Source of the DNA: Pyrinomonadaceae bacterium
Lineage (GTDB): Bacteria; Acidobacteriota; Blastocatellia; Pyrinomonadales; Pyrinomonadaceae
DNA length: 6,877 nucleotides
Assembly (NCBI GenBank): GCA_013695245.1
Contig: JACDAW010000273.1
Coordinates: forward strand, 1-6,877
Reading direction: 5' to 3'
The notes under the pieces were generated by a model. That model saw only the letters and a program-made list of their open reading frames with translations. It ran no database searches and was not told where the DNA came from. Position 1 is the first letter of the stretch, and every line of letters begins with the position of its first letter. This document shows positions 6,556-6,877 of the stretch, one piece after another. The position numbers and the translations under genes were made by a program.

Positions 6556-6877
6556 ATGACCTTAAGAGTTGAAGCTTTGAGCGATTGCGCCCCCAAAGAG
6601 ATCGCAAGCGATGCGGCTTCGAGTCCGCGCGCGTTTGACGATATTTTCACTCTGCATCATCGCTCGGTTTACCGCACGGCTTACGCCCTCGTGCGCGATG
6701 GCGGGCTGGCGGAAGACATCGTGCAGGAAGTTTTTTTAAGGCTCTACCGAAATTTAGACGATGCGCCGGGCGACGATCTGCTGCGCGCGTGGCTGTTGCG
6801 TGTGACGATCAACACGGCGCGCAACACGCTGCGCGGTCGCACGCGTGCCAATGTGCGCGAAGAAGCTTTTGCAAAGA
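6556..6877 (+). CDS. ECF-type RNA polymerase sigma-70 factor (3' end outside window)
   Basis: The frame runs from the ATG at 6556 to the window edge, giving 107 whole codons. A GTG at 6541 in the same frame is an alternative start; GAGG directly abuts the ATG, so ribosome binding is unclear. After about 25 variable residues comes sigma region 2: FDDIFTLHHRSVYRTAYALV (27-46), AEDIVQEVFLRLYRNL (52-67), which is the core-RNAP-binding region 2.2, and LLRAWLLRVTINTARNTLRGR (75-95), matching regions 2.3-2.4 that open and read the -10 element. Region 4 and any anti-sigma gene would lie beyond the edge. ECF sigma factors direct RNA polymerase to stress or envelope regulons and often control their own promoter. 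The gene is divergent from hemE; whether it controls the hem operon cannot be told from here. Confidence 0.93.
   Translation, partial: MTLRVEALSDCAPKEIASDAASSPRAFDDIFTLHHRSVYRTAYALVRDGGLAEDIVQEVFLRLYRNLDDAPGDDLLRAWLLRVTINTARNTLRGRTRANVREEAFAK

Overview
This window carries six protein-coding genes: two on the + strand at the left, three on the - strand in the middle, and one truncated gene on the + strand at the right edge. The DNA is moderately GC-rich, with many GCGC/CGCG words and uniform codon use, so nothing points to recent transfer. There are no tRNA or rRNA genes, transposases, CRISPR arrays or phage genes. The host is a bacterium. My impression from the HemH and HemG sequences and the gene order is Acidobacteriota, possibly class Blastocatellia, but this is inference only and the window holds no phylogenetic marker that settles it.

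Left region (1-2492, + strand): a MoxR-family AAA+ ATPase whose 5' end lies outside the window, then a membrane-anchored DUF58 protein. This is the usual MoxR/DUF58 pair, associated with envelope functions or chaperone-like assembly of protein complexes. Two features are less usual. The genes are about 160-180 bases apart rather than tightly packed. They are also in the same reading frame, separated only by a tandem TGA-TAA stop, and the gap holds a perfect 18-base dyad and a second small stem-loop.

Middle region (2645-6284, - strand): a heme biosynthesis operon transcribed hemE -> hemH -> hemG (hemY type). HemE makes coproporphyrinogen III, HemG is an FAD-dependent porphyrinogen oxidase, and HemH is a ferrochelatase. 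The order matches the hemEHY operon of Bacillus, and the three enzymes would be consecutive in the coproporphyrin-dependent route. HemH resembles actinobacterial coproporphyrin ferrochelatases and has a C-terminal cysteine cluster that suggests an iron-sulfur centre. HemH and HemG overlap by ATGA. The DUF58 gene and hemG converge on a 152-base spacer with a stem-loop.

Right region (6285-6877): a 271-base divergent spacer containing a strong GC hairpin, then the start of an ECF sigma-70 factor on the + strand, cut off after region 2. The spacer must hold the promoters of both the hem operon and the sigma gene, but I cannot identify either with confidence.

Overall this is mostly ordinary chromosomal housekeeping sequence. 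I do not see a clearly undescribed system. The most rewarding points are which heme route the operon encodes, the cysteine cluster of HemH, and the structured spacers.
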